64,000 bases of DNA from Rikenella microfusus DSM 15922 (GCF_000427365.1 NZ_KE386488.1:806001-870000); one strand, 5' to 3'. Counted from the first letter of the stretch, positions 34,731 through 44,182 are shown. Program-made: numbers and translations. Notes: a model not told the origin generated them from the letters alone.

Positions 34731-37700
34731 CGGGTCTGTTCATGCTCCGCCGACGGCACCGACGGACCGCCTGCGGAGAACTGTCCGGCCGCCGCCAGCC
34801 CCTCCAGCGTACGGCGCAGGGCCGGCACCGAGGCCGCTTCTTTGACCGACAAAGATAGTTTATTATTGGATTGGTTGAGTTTGAACTTTTTCGGGGCGGC
34901 AGTCACCGCCTTCAGGATGGCCATGAACCGGTCGCTCCGGTAGAAGGCCGATTTCTCATTGGCCACGAAGTAAAGGGTGGCCGTGCCGTTTTTGAGCACG
35001 ACCCGTTCGATGCCGTCGCTCTCGGCCACGCGGCGCAGCCGCACCACTTCGAACAGCTCTGCGACGGGAGCGGGCGGTTCGCCGAAACGGTCGGTCAGGC
35101 GGGCGATGAACTGCCCGAGGGCCTCCTCGGTGCGGATGCCGTCCAGTTCGCGGTAGAGGCGGATCTTTTCGGCCGTATTGCCGATATAACTGTCGGGCAG
35201 GTGGGCCGACGAATCGGTCTCGATCACGCAGTCGATAGCCGTCGTATCCGGTTCCAGCCCCTGTTCCTCCCGCAGCTCCGCCACCGCTTCGGCCATGATC
35301 TTCTGGTAGGTCTCGAAACCGATGTCGGCGATGAAACCGCTCTGTTCGGCGCCGAGGATGTTCCCCGCCCCGCGGATGTCGAGGTCCTGCATGGCGATAT
35401 TGAAACCGCTGCCCAGTTCGGAAAACTCTTCCAGCGCCCTGAGCCGCCGGTGGGCGTCGGCGGTCACGGCCTCTTCCGAGGGGATCAGCAGGTAACAGTA
35501 CGCCTTGCGGTTGGTACGCCCCACGCGCCCCCGCAGCTGGTGCAGGTCGGAGAGGCCGAACATGTGGGCGTTGTTGATGATCATCGTGTTGGCATTCGGA
35601 ATGTCGATACCGGACTCGATGATGGTGGTGGCCAGCAGCACGTCGTACTCGCCGTAGATGAAGTCCATCATGATCTTTTCCAGCTCTCCGGCGGGCATCT
35701 GCCCGTGCCCCACGGCCACGCGTGCGCCGGGGCAAAGCCGCCCGATCAGCTCCTTCATCCTGCCGAGCGACTGCACCCGGTTATGCAGGAAGAAGACCTG
35801 TCCGCCGCGTTGCAGCTCGGCTTCGATCGCTTCGCGGATAATCTCCTCGTCGAACACGTCCACCTCGGTGGCGACGGGTTGGCGGTTGGGTGGCGGGGTG
35901 TTGATGATCGACATGTCGCGCGCGCCCATCAACGAGAATTGCAGGGTGCGCGGTATCGGCGTGGCGGTCAGGGTCAGCGTGTCCACGTTGGCTTTCAGAT
36001 GGCGCAGCTTCTCTTTGTTGGCCACGCCGAACTTCTGCTCTTCGTCGATAATCAGCAGTCCGAGGTCTTTGAACCGGACGTTCTTGCCCAACAGGCGGTG
36101 CGTACCGATGACGATGTCTATCTTCCCGTCCGCCAGGTCGTCCAGGATTTCGCGGGTCTGCTTCGCGGTCTTTACTCTGGAAAAGTTTTCGACCCGCACG
36201 GGGAAATCCCTGAGCCGCCGCGAGAATGTCCGGTAATGCTGCAACGAGAGGACGGTGGTCGGCACCAGCACGGCCACCTGTTTGCCGTCGGCGGCGGCTT
36301 TGAACGCGGCGCGGATGGCGATTTCGGTCTTGCCGAAACCGACGTCGCCGCAGACCAGCCGGTCCATCGGCACGGGCTGTTCCATGTCTTCCTTGACGGC
36401 CTGCGTAGCGCTCTGCTGGTCGGGGGTGTCTTCGTACAGGAACGAGGCCTCCAGCTCCTGCTGCATAAAGCCGTCGGGCGAATAGGCGAATCCGGCGCTG
36501 GCTTTCCGTTTGGCGTACAGGGCGATCAGCTCGCGGGCGATGTCCTTGACCTTGTTTTTGGTGGTCTGTTTCAGTTTCTGCCAGGCTCCCGAACCGAGTT
36601 TGTGCACTTTCGGTTCCGGCGCGTCCTTGTCTTTGTATTTGCTGATGCGGTGCAGCGAATGGACATTGACGAACAGGATGTCGTTGTCTTTGTAAACCAG
36701 TTTGACGAACTCCTGCACCGCGCCGTTCGTCGTGCTGCGCACCAGTCCCCCGAACCGGCCTACGCCGTGGTCGATATGCACCACGTAGTCGCCGATCTGG
36801 AGGGCGTTCAGTTCGGCGATGGTCATGCTTTCGCGCCGGTCGATTTCGCCGGGCACGGTGTAACGGTGGTAGCGGTCGAAGATCTGGTGGTCGGTATAGA
36901 GGGCGAGTTTCAGGGCGGGCAGGACGAAGCCGCCGTGCAGGGTGAGGGGTACGTGCCCGTAGCCGACGTGTTCCAGCCCGACGGATTCGAATACGTTTTC
37001 GAGCCGTTCCATCTGGGCGCGGTTCTCGGTCAGGATATAGGTGGTGCGGCCCTCTTCGTTGCCGCGCCGGATGTCGGCGGCCAGCAGTTCGAAGTTCTTG
37101 TTGAACTGCGGCTGTGGAGAGGCGCCGAAATCGATGTCGTCGCCTTCGGCGGGCCGTTCGGGGACATTGACGTTCAGCCCGATCCAACGCCAGTTTTTCG
37201 TTTCGGCCAGGAATTGCCTGCGGCTGGTCACGAGGCTGCCGATCTGCGCCGGGTCGGACAGCTCGCCGAGCAGTTTGGTCCGGATCTGGTCGAGTTTGCC
37301 TAACAGCTGCACGGGGTTGGTCATCCAGAGGGTCGTGGGGTCGTCGCCGATGTATTCGGCCAGGGAGACGCGTTTTTCGGCCAGCTCCGGATTCTTGAGG
37401 TTCGGCACGATTTCGGCTTCGTCGCGGGTCTCGGTCGAGAGCTGGGTGCCGACGCTGAACAGACGGATGGATTCGATGTCGTCGCCGAAAAAGTCGATAC
37501 GGTAGGGTTTGCTGTCGCCGAACGAGAAGATGTCGATGATCCCGCCGCGCCGGGAGTACTGACCGGGTTCGCCGACGAAATCGACGCGTTCGAACAGGTA
37601 ACCGGCCAGTCGTTTTTCGAGGTCGTCCATGCTGATCCGCTCTCCTTTGCGGATGCGGAGCACGTGCTCGGCGAGCCGCTGGCGGTCGGCCACTTTTTCG

Positions 37701-38101
37701 GCCAGGGCGTCGGGCCAGGTGCAGATAATAAGCGGTGCCGACCGTTCTTTCCGGCTGCCGAGGGCGGTCAGCACGGCGGTGCGCTGCACGATGCCGGCGG
37801 GGTCTTCGCGCAGGGTCTGTACGGAACGTTTGTAAGCGGTGGGGTAAAAAAGTATGTTCCCGACGGCCTGGGAACCGGCCAGATTGGTCAGGTCGTTGCA
37901 GAGGTAGGAGGCTTCGTCGCGGTCGCCGGCCACGATAAGGTGCACGCCTCCTTTCCGCCGGGCGACGTGCCCGGCGACGATGGCGAACAACGAACCGGCC
38001 ATCCCCCGGATACGAAGGGTGTTCCTTTCGTCGTACCGCCGTTCGAGCTGCCGGACGGATGCACTGTCCCCGATCCGCTGCTCCAACTGTTCTATCGTCA
38101 T
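34727..38101 (-). CDS. mfd: Transcription-repair coupling factor Mfd
   Basis: Mfd recognises RNA polymerase stalled at DNA damage, removes it and recruits UvrA. The 1124-residue protein has the UvrB-like N-terminal module, the RNA-polymerase-interaction domain (IGDYVVHIDHGVGRFGGL near residue 425), helicase motor motifs (VCGDVGFGKTEIA near 580; LLIIDEEQKFGV near 680; LTATPIPRTLQ), the TRG region and a C-terminal UvrA-binding-type domain (near 985-1070). The start at 38101 is only 13 nt from the edge of TIR-A element 38115-38433. It heads the seven-gene run ending at ppiD. Confidence 0.97.
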   Translation of the reverse strand: MTIEQLEQRIGDSASVRQLERRYDERNTLRIRGMAGSLFAIVAGHVARRKGGVHLIVAGDRDEASYLCNDLTNLAGSQAVGNILFYPTAYKRSVQTLREDPAGIVQRTAVLTALGSRKERSAPLIICTWPDALAEKVADRQRLAEHVLRIRKGERISMDDLEKRLAGYLFERVDFVGEPGQYSRRGGIIDIFSFGDSKPYRIDFFGDDIESIRLFSVGTQLSTETRDEAEIVPNLKNPELAEKRVSLAEYIGDDPTTLWMTNPVQLLGKLDQIRTKLLGELSDPAQIGSLVTSRRQFLAETKNWRWIGLNVNVPERPAEGDDIDFGASPQPQFNKNFELLAADIRRGNEEGRTTYILTENRAQMERLENVFESVGLEHVGYGHVPLTLHGGFVLPALKLALYTDHQIFDRYHRYTVPGEIDRRESMTIAELNALQIGDYVVHIDHGVGRFGGLVRSTTNGAVQEFVKLVYKDNDILFVNVHSLHRISKYKDKDAPEPKVHKLGSGAWQKLKQTTKNKVKDIARELIALYAKRKASAGFAYSPDGFMQQELEASFLYEDTPDQQSATQAVKEDMEQPVPMDRLVCGDVGFGKTEIAIRAAFKAAADGKQVAVLVPTTVLSLQHYRTFSRRLRDFPVRVENFSRVKTAKQTREILDDLADGKIDIVIGTHRLLGKNVRFKDLGLLIIDEEQKFGVANKEKLRHLKANVDTLTLTATPIPRTLQFSLMGARDMSIINTPPPNRQPVATEVDVFDEEIIREAIEAELQRGGQVFFLHNRVQSLGRMKELIGRLCPGARVAVGHGQMPAGELEKIMMDFIYGEYDVLLATTIIESGIDIPNANTMIINNAHMFGLSDLHQLRGRVGRTNRKAYCYLLIPSEEAVTADAHRRLRALEEFSELGSGFNIAMQDLDIRGAGNILGAEQSGFIADIGFETYQKIMAEAVAELREEQGLEPDTTAIDCVIETDSSAHLPDSYIGNTAEKIRLYRELDGIRTEEALGQFIARLTDRFGEPPAPVAELFEVVRLRRVAESDGIERVVLKNGTATLYFVANEKSAFYRSDRFMAILKAVTAAPKKFKLNQSNNKLSLSVKEAASVPALRRTLEGLAAAGQFSAGGPSVPSAEHEQTR

Positions 38102-38114
38102 CTTATGTATTGAT

Positions 38115-38433
38115 CGGTTCGTTTATTCACACATTGATGTTGGATGGAACTGCCGCTTTTTGGAAAAAGCGGCACCAAAAACTTTTGAGTCCGCTGCGCT
38201 ATGCCTTAGGCTCCGCAGTCCTTTTGTATTGCGAATCCTTTTGTGTTATCGGAACAGGGGCTAATCAAGCAATAACCGTTATATAGCCCCTGTTCCGATA
38301 ACACAAAATTTGTCGAAGACAGGGGTATCCGGCAGGCCCAGGAGATGCGAAGCATCTCAAAAAGTTTTTTTGGTTCTTTTTGTTCACAAAAAGAACAGTA
38401 CCCTCAAACCCAACCGTACGAATAAACGAACGG
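38115..38433. repeat. TIR-A structured element, 319 bp
   Basis: Ends CGGTTCGTTTATTC (38115) and GAATAAACGAACGG (38420-38433) are inverted repeats. Hairpin 1 is GCCGCTTTTT/AAAAAGCGGC (38152-38173), hairpin 2 a perfect 25-bp stem (38239-38263/38284-38308) with a 20-nt loop, then GAGATGCGAAGCATCTC, and hairpin 3 GTTCTTTTTG-TTCA-CAAAAAGAAC (38373-38396). CCAAAAACTTTTGAG (38175) can pair with CTCAAAAAGTTTTTTTGG (38356). The layout matches 24355-24803 although stem sequences differ. It fills the whole gap between mfd and the amidohydrolase. Confidence 0.8.
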
Positions 38434-38434
38434 T

Positions 38435-39640
38435 TTAAAACAAACGTAGCATACGGGCGTCGGAAGCGAGCGTCAGGGAAGAGAAATCCACCCCCGAGAG
38501 CAATACCGCCCCCGGTCTCTTGCCCGGTTCGAAACTGCCGATTTCGTCATCGAAGCGCAACGCACGCGCCCCGCCCAGCGTCGCCCATTGGAGAAGCGTC
38601 TCCAGCGGGATCGACGGATTATGGGCCGACAGCCATTTGAGTTCCTCCGCCAGCGACAGGGAAGTATTCGACGACAGGCTGTCCGTTCCCAGCGCCACCC
38701 GCGCCCCAGCCTCGTACAGCATCTGCGCCGGCGGAAAATCCGCATCTATATAATAATTCGACCGCGGGCACAGCACGAACGTTACATCCTCGAAATAATT
38801 CAGGATCAGCTCCATATCCCGACGCCGCATCTGCGTGTTATGAATCAGGATCAGGTGCGCCCCTTTCGGCAACGACCCCACCAACCGTTCGGCATGCCCC
38901 CCGTAGGCAAGGAAATCCGGTTCCCGGCCTGCCGAAGCCTTCACCATTTCGTAAATCCCGCCCCTGCGGTCGAAGAAATCGACCTCCGCCGGAGTCTCCA
39001 TAAAATGAATCGACATCAGCGGTGAGTCCGCCCCCAACCGGAACAGCTTGTCCGACATGAAATAGGTCGAATGCTGCGTCGGCGTGATCTCCAGCCCGTC
39101 TGCGGCAGCCGCGGCCAGCAACGGATCGACCGCCCGATGGTAGAACGCCTCCGCCTCGCCGTCCGCCGGCATCCCGAAAAACTCGGCGAAAGTATGGTAA
39201 CGCGTCCGCCCCTCGCGCAACGCTTTCGCCTTGGCCGGAAACGACGTCGTGTCGTTACTGATGTCCCCGACGGCCTGAATACCCTCCCGCCACATAGACA
39301 GATCCTCTTCGACGGCCCGTGCGACCTGCACCTCGCGCGAATAATCGTTGCGTTTGGAGACCACATGGTCGATAAACTTCACCATGCCCGCGTGCTGCGG
39401 TATCGCCCCCTTGAAGAACGAAAGCTCCAGATGGCAATGGGCATTGGTCATGCCCGGAATCAGAATGCCGTTGTGGTATTCGGTCTGCGGCAGGGAATCG
39501 ATCCGCTCGCACTGCTCCACCCCTTCGACCGTTCCGTCGGCGGCGAAACGCACCACCCCGTTGCGCAGGAGCTTACCGTCCGGCGAAAGGAGGTACGGGG
39601 CCGCCAGACGTCTGGAGGCTGTCGAAATAACGTTTTTCAT
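38435..39640 (-). CDS. Amidohydrolase-superfamily deaminase/hydrolase
   Basis: This 401-residue cytosolic metal-dependent hydrolase belongs to the chlorohydrolase/cytosine-deaminase-like group. It has metal-site GMTNAHCHLELSFFKG (His pair near residues 67-69), a further ligand in SIHFMETPAE near 215, ILIHNTQ near 255 and the catalytic Asp in ALGTDSLSSN near 315. Close relatives include aminodeoxyfutalosine deaminase of the futalosine menaquinone pathway, which is possible but unproved; no mqn gene is nearby. The ATG at 39640 lies inside the upstream DUF4296 gene (68-nt overlap), and no later ATG precedes the conserved fold. Confidence 0.85.
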   Translation of the reverse strand: MKNVISTASRRLAAPYLLSPDGKLLRNGVVRFAADGTVEGVEQCERIDSLPQTEYHNGILIPGMTNAHCHLELSFFKGAIPQHAGMVKFIDHVVSKRNDYSREVQVARAVEEDLSMWREGIQAVGDISNDTTSFPAKAKALREGRTRYHTFAEFFGMPADGEAEAFYHRAVDPLLAAAAADGLEITPTQHSTYFMSDKLFRLGADSPLMSIHFMETPAEVDFFDRRGGIYEMVKASAGREPDFLAYGGHAERLVGSLPKGAHLILIHNTQMRRRDMELILNYFEDVTFVLCPRSNYYIDADFPPAQMLYEAGARVALGTDSLSSNTSLSLAEELKWLSAHNPSIPLETLLQWATLGGARALRFDDEIGSFEPGKRPGAVLLSGVDFSSLTLASDARMLRLF

Positions 39641-40562
39641 AATAAAGATATAATTGTTCCGGGAATCCGGTGAGCTGTTCGAAGAGTTGCCTGCGGGCCA
39701 GCCGCACGGGCAGCACGTGCACCAGGCGGATGTCCGTGAGGTAACAGGTGTCTGCCGGCAAATCCCGCCGGACGATCTCGGACAGGGTCATTTCCAGCAA
39801 TTTGACATTTCCGCCGACACTGATCTCCTCCTCGTAGCCGACCGTGTCTTTCGCCGTAGGGAGCCAAAGGGTGCTTTCCGTAGTTTTCCCGCTCCGTTCC
39901 GTCCTTTTCGCCCGTACCGACTTCGTGTAGGAACGGGCATGGCTGCCGGTGGAGTATTCGAATGCTATCCGGTAGGTACCCGCAGGCACGGAGGAATCCG
40001 CCGGTTCCGGTCCGGCATAGGCGATCCGGTAACCGTCCAGCTTGCCGCGAAGCACCGTATCGCTCGTAAACACCGTGTCGGAAGTACGCGTCTGAGCGAT
40101 CGAATCGATCCGCAACTGTTCTTTGTACCGTCCCTCGGCACCGACGCGCGAATATTTGATGTCTGCGGCCACGCCGCTGAGGATATTGGCCAGCGGGTTG
40201 CTCTTGCGCATGGACATCTCGCGGACAGTGAACCGGAAGTCGTCCATCGTATAACCGTATTTGCCCAAAATGGCGGTCTGCACCTCCACGGAATCGATCC
40301 GCATGCCGTCCAGTGCCGATTTGTCTACCTGCAGGACGGACTGGCTCACCAGCATATCGCGCATGATGGAACGCATCGTCCCTTCTGGAATGGCTTTCGG
40401 CCCGCTGTGGCAGGCCGTCAGAAGCAACGACACCGATATGGCGCACAGAATCAGACGGCCCCTTATTCCCGCGACGCGGCCGGGACTCCGACGAACGGGA
40501 ATCGTCGAGAACCGGCCCGGAACGAGACAATGCGCGAGCATCCGTATCAAGTCATCTATCAT
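39573..40562 (-). CDS. DUF4296 domain lipoprotein
   Basis: This 329-residue envelope protein has a long basic N-terminal region, a hydrophobic stretch and lipobox LLLTAC near residue 51, so it is likely a lipoprotein. DUF4296 covers about residues 60-145 (IPEGTMRSIMRDMLVSQSVLQVD; GYTMDDFRFTVREMSM). The C-terminal half is extended and ends in residues that overlap the amidohydrolase start. The ATG at 40562 is favoured over the TTG at 40571; a later start at 40541 would shorten the unusual N-region. Function unknown; the family is restricted to Bacteroidota. Confidence 0.8.
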   Translation of the reverse strand: MIDDLIRMLAHCLVPGRFSTIPVRRSPGRVAGIRGRLILCAISVSLLLTACHSGPKAIPEGTMRSIMRDMLVSQSVLQVDKSALDGMRIDSVEVQTAILGKYGYTMDDFRFTVREMSMRKSNPLANILSGVAADIKYSRVGAEGRYKEQLRIDSIAQTRTSDTVFTSDTVLRGKLDGYRIAYAGPEPADSSVPAGTYRIAFEYSTGSHARSYTKSVRAKRTERSGKTTESTLWLPTAKDTVGYEEEISVGGNVKLLEMTLSEIVRRDLPADTCYLTDIRLVHVLPVRLARRQLFEQLTGFPEQLYLYYEKRYFDSLQTSGGPVPPFAGR

Positions 40563-40639
40563 CGTTTGCAAATTTCTTCAGGTAAGTACCCTGGCTCGGC
40601 AGGCCGAAACCAATGGAAAATTAAACGGATCCTTAATTA

Positions 40640-41700
40640 CGTTTGTTGCCCGGAGCCGGCGGTGTTCCGGGGGCGCCGGTTTACCCGCCGACACGGAACC
40701 CTATTTTTTATCATAGGGTTAAAATACTTTACCCGTTCGGCTTTGCGCCCACCCATCGGCGCAAACTCCCGGTCGGAGTGCCCGGAGGCACCGCGAAAAC
40801 CGGCGATTCTTATGAATCGCGGAAACTAAAAACTCTACGGTTATTTGCCGAGGGTCGCAGCCTGCGGAGACCGTGAACGAGCCTTGCGAGCGGGCCTCCG
40901 CGGGGCGAGGCTGCGGCCCGCGCGACCTAAAGGTCGCAAAACATGCCCCAGCCATTTAACTGTAAGTTTAATGTCATGTCTGTCGCCGACGAGCGTTTGT
41001 TCTTTCTTCGCCCGCTCATGCCGCAGGGGCACTTACTTTTTTACCTACGGTTTGCCGGTGGCTTCCTCGCGCTTCCTCGCCAAAGTCCGCAAGCGGCCTC
41101 TGGTCTCGGTACGCTGCTCGGTTCCTCCTGGCACCTCGGCCATTCGTGCAAGCCCGATGGCTCTCGGCTGCTGCGTCGGTTGCGCGACAAAAAAAGTAAG
41201 CAAAAAAGTCGCCGGGAATGCGATTCCCCGCTCCCGACTCCCGTCGGAACGGAAAATCGCACATTCCCGGGTCAGCAGCCTTTACCCGTACTTCGATACC
41301 AATGTAAGAAGCCGGGAGTACTTCGTTAAACTTACGGTTATTTTTCATTCGGGTCGGGCGCCCGGGAGACCGCTCCGAATTTAGGATTGCGGGCCTCCCG
41401 TGGGGAGGCGTCCGGCCCGCGCGACCTAAAGGTCGCAAAACATGCCCCGGCCATTTAACCGTACGTTAATTATCCGCGTAGCGGTCAGCCCGGAGCCACC
41501 CCCGGCGCAGGGCTACAACTCGCAAAGCTCGTTTGGCCCTCGCTGGCTCCGGGCGACAACATATAAGTTTAACTGTACGGTTAAAATATAAGTTCCGCGT
41601 CAGCGGGCGGGGCGGCCTCCTGAAGAGGAGATCCGGTACCGCCCGGCACCCGAGCCGGGCGGTAATTACCCGAAACCGCGTCCACTACCGGTATCCGACC
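40640..41700. repeat. Large intergenic repeat cluster (M1, M5, M6, M4, M2, inverted M1, M6)
   Basis: The 1.2-kb gap between the DUF4296 gene and the FtsX-type permease has no gene. In order it holds a short M1 (40645-40685), M5 (40715-40820), an M6/M2 hybrid (40850-40960), M4 (40970-41325), M2 (41338-41460), inverted M1 (41465-41580; near the reverse complement of 3281-3330 with GCAAAGCTCGTTTGGCCCTC) and M6 (41588-41680). M4 hairpin 1 arms are CTTACTTTTTT (41032-41042) and AAAAAAAGTAAG (41189-41200), the loop being expanded by about 140 nt. Linkers include TTAACCGTACGTTAA and AACTGTACGGTTAA. Confidence 0.85.
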
Positions 41701-41771
41701 CTGTAACTATATTGTACGAATAACAAAGAATCGAGTCGCAAATGATACACCGTCATTTACAGTCCCCTTCT

Positions 41772-42974
41772 TTATTTCCGTTTGCTCAATCCGGCAGCCG
41801 TCAGCACGCTGACGCCCGTTCCCAGGAGCAGGACACCCCCGGCCGTCGCCAGCAAGTCGAACGGATCGATCCGCACGGGATAGGCATCCATCAGGAACGC
41901 ATCGCCGGCCATTCTGATAATGCCGGCTTCCTGCTGCAATACGGCGAAACCGACACCCAGCACAAGTCCGACCGCAACGCCGCAAGCCGTAATCAGCACC
42001 CCCTCCCAGGCAAATACCCGCCTCAACAGCCGCGGCGTGCCGCCCATCGCCAGCAGCATCTCCCGATCCTTCTCCTTGTCGGCCGCCAGCATCACCACCG
42101 ACCCGACCAAGCTCAGCGCAGCGATCAGCACCACGAACATCAGGAGCAGGTAAATGATCCATTTCTCCTGCGCTACCATCCGGTAAACGGTCTCTTTCTG
42201 TTCGAAACGCGTCTTCACGTCGAATCCCGTTCCGGCAACGGCCTCCACCGCCCGCTTGCCGGTTTCGGGCGACACTCCCTCCCGGAGCCGTACCTCCAGC
42301 GAAGATATTTTATTCCCCGCCCCGGTCAGTCGTTGGGCGAATCCGAGCGGGACGAAGATATAACGCGAATCGGTCTGCTCGTCGAGCGCATAGATTCCGG
42401 ACGGACGGACACGCGCCTCGTTGTACAACCCGACAGGCAGGAACGACGGATTGCCGCTGCCGGGACGGATGGCATAGAGCCTCAGGGGTTCCGGCAGAGC
42501 CGTCTGTACGCCGAGCGCATAGGCCGTTCCCTGCCCGATCACCGCCTCGTCCAGATCGCCGTGCCGGAGCCTGTAACGTCCCTGCACGATCCGCCGTTCG
42601 ATGGGCACCACCCCGCCGTAGAGGGAATCCACCCCGCGCATCGAAACGATCCACTGGCGGTCGGAATAGGTCACGAGCACATTTTGTTCAGCCGTGGCGC
42701 TGACAGTCTCCGTTTCGGGCAACGCTTCGATCCGCTGCCGCAGGCCGTCGCCGTCGAACCATTGTCCTTCGCGGGGCGTGACGCACAGGTCGGAATCGAA
42801 TTCGCTGTACATGTTCCCGATAAAATCGGCGAGTCCGTTGTGGAACGAGAGGATCGCGACGAGCGCCATCACGGGTACGGCCACGGCCACGACGCTGACC
42901 CCGGCGATCAGATTGATCACCGAGTGCGATTTGCGGCTGAACAGATGCCTGCGGGCGATGAACAAAGGTAGCAT
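41772..42974 (-). CDS. FtsX-like ABC permease, LolC/LolE type
   Basis: This 400-residue inner-membrane protein has one N-terminal membrane helix (about residues 20-45), a large periplasmic domain (about 46-270) and three C-terminal helices (about 275-395), the pattern of lipoprotein-releasing LolC/LolE and related MacB-like permeases. MLPLFIARRHLFSRKSHSVINLI is the standard LolC/E start. No LolD ATPase is adjacent, so function as a lipoprotein exporter is inferred. A TATCTTTG -7 element at 42992-42999 supports the start. The coding end faces the large repeat cluster. Confidence 0.9.
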   Translation of the reverse strand: MLPLFIARRHLFSRKSHSVINLIAGVSVVAVAVPVMALVAILSFHNGLADFIGNMYSEFDSDLCVTPREGQWFDGDGLRQRIEALPETETVSATAEQNVLVTYSDRQWIVSMRGVDSLYGGVVPIERRIVQGRYRLRHGDLDEAVIGQGTAYALGVQTALPEPLRLYAIRPGSGNPSFLPVGLYNEARVRPSGIYALDEQTDSRYIFVPLGFAQRLTGAGNKISSLEVRLREGVSPETGKRAVEAVAGTGFDVKTRFEQKETVYRMVAQEKWIIYLLLMFVVLIAALSLVGSVVMLAADKEKDREMLLAMGGTPRLLRRVFAWEGVLITACGVAVGLVLGVGFAVLQQEAGIIRMAGDAFLMDAYPVRIDPFDLLATAGGVLLLGTGVSVLTAAGLSKRK

Positions 42975-42991
42975 ACGGAACTGCTGTGATG

Positions 42992-42999
42992 CAAAGATA
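42992..42999 (-). promoter_or_regulatory. -7 promoter element of FtsX-type permease gene
   Basis: TATCTTTG on the minus strand lies 17 nt before the ATG. Confidence 0.5.
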
Positions 43000-43116
43000 G
43001 TTTTTTCGGAGCGCCGTTACGGGAAGCGGGCACCGGGCGACAAAGCATATGGTCGGATCCGGTTTTTACGGAGCCGCTTCCCGCTCCGTCCCTTTTCGCC
43101 CGCTCTCTCCCCCGAG

Positions 43117-43605
43117 CTATACAGATACCGGCAGTTCCCCCGCAACCGCAGCGGTTTCATAGCCGGTATCTTCGAGCAGTTCCGTTCCCCGCGCAGCGGT
43201 CGTCGCCAGCCGGTCGCACCGTTCGTTCCCGGCGTTGTCGTTATGGCCTTTGACCCATACGAAACGTACCCGGTGGCGGTCGAAAACGCGCATGAAACGG
43301 CGCCAGAGGTCTTCGTTCTTTTTCCCGGCGAACCCCTTGCGGATCCAGCCGTAGATCCACCCTTTCTGCACGGCGTCCACCACATACCGGGAGTCGGAAT
43401 AGACCGTCACGTCCAGCCCGTCGCGTTTGAGGGCCTCCAGGCCGGTGATGACGGCCAGCAGTTCCATACGGTTGTTGGTGGTCAGGCGGTAGCCTGCCGA
43501 TATTTCGCGCCGGTGGGGGCCGGCGAGCAGCACGACGCCGAAACCTCCGGGGCCGGGGTTGCCGAGCGACGAGCCGTCGGTGTATATGGTGACTCGGTTA
43601 TTCAT
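43117..43605 (-). CDS. rnhA: Ribonuclease HI
   Basis: RNase HI cuts the RNA strand of RNA-DNA hybrids (R-loops, primers). The 162-residue protein has the carboxylate site: D10 in IYTDGSSLGNPGPGG, E48 in NNRMELLAVI, D71 in VYSDSRYVV, and a C-terminal acidic segment near 130 (GNERCDRLA). The basic handle region VQKGWIYGWIRKGFAGKKNEDLW is present, typical of the bacterial HI class. A TACTTTTG element at 43614-43621 lies very close to the start, implying a short leader. It is 142 bp upstream of the FtsX-type permease. Confidence 0.95.
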   Translation of the reverse strand: MNNRVTIYTDGSSLGNPGPGGFGVVLLAGPHRREISAGYRLTTNNRMELLAVITGLEALKRDGLDVTVYSDSRYVVDAVQKGWIYGWIRKGFAGKKNEDLWRRFMRVFDRHRVRFVWVKGHNDNAGNERCDRLATTAARGTELLEDTGYETAAVAGELPVSV

Positions 43606-43821
43606 GTGCCGTACAAAAGTACGATTTTATGTAAAGTTCTCCCAATGTCAGGTCGGAGCCACCATCTCGGAAGGCCCAGTGCCGTCTGGTACATGGATCA
43701 ACCTGTTCGGCAGTCGGAAATTTCCGCCCGGCAACTTGTCGAGCGGAACGATGGAAGTCCCGGTAAGCACAAGAGTTCTGTGCGAACCAAAACGGATACC
43801 TGTAACACTACGGGTGATATT

Positions 43822-43971
43822 AAATATATACGACTTTATCCTATCTTATATGCAGATCTGTCTTTCAGATAATTCCGACCACACCCGCTACCCTCGAAGC
43901 CGCAAAGCGACTTGGGCGCAGGACCGTTCAGGGAGATCATTATCCGATTTTGGATAAAGTCGTATCTACTT
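43822..43971. repeat. TIR-B mini-element, 150 bp
   Basis: AATATATACGACTTTATCC (43823) and GGATAAAGTCGTATCTACTT (43952-43971) are near-perfect inverted ends. Internal ACCGTTCAGGGAGATCATTATCC matches in part the 45253 copy. The preceding 43630-43700 carries a degenerate M3-like segment; no gene is present in 43606-44182. Confidence 0.75.
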
Positions 43972-43987
43972 CATTGCCGACAAGTTT

Positions 43988-44155
43988 ATCCGATGCTTTT
44001 TCAGCTTGCGCGGCCCCCTTACGCCAGAGAGAACTCCCGGTCGGCTCAGCCCCGGATAACATGAGGCGGTGCAAATCCGGGCAAAGACCCGGAGGGTCCG
44101 GCGCGTACAGAAAAAGCATCCGCGAAAACGAATCGGCATATCGAAATACATAATC
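43988..44155 (+). repeat. P-type intergenic repeat
   Basis: The unit starts CCGATGCTTTTTCAG and has the reverse-complement CAGAAAAAGCATCCG near 44109; between them are ACATGAGGCGGTGCAAA and CCGGGCAAAGACCCGGAG. The end ATATCGAAATACATAA matches the 26712 copy. It follows a TIR-B element by 16 bp. Confidence 0.7.
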
Positions 44156-44182
44156 GGGAACGAAAGATATAATCGGGGCCGG

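Noticed and set aside
34871-37303. An 810-codon plus-strand frame opposite mfd
   Set aside because: Mfd motifs on the other strand are complete; this is its antisense shadow.
40640-41700. A CRISPR array in the repeat cluster
   Set aside because: Units differ in length and sequence, are inverted in places and have no constant repeat with unique spacers; no cas gene is near.
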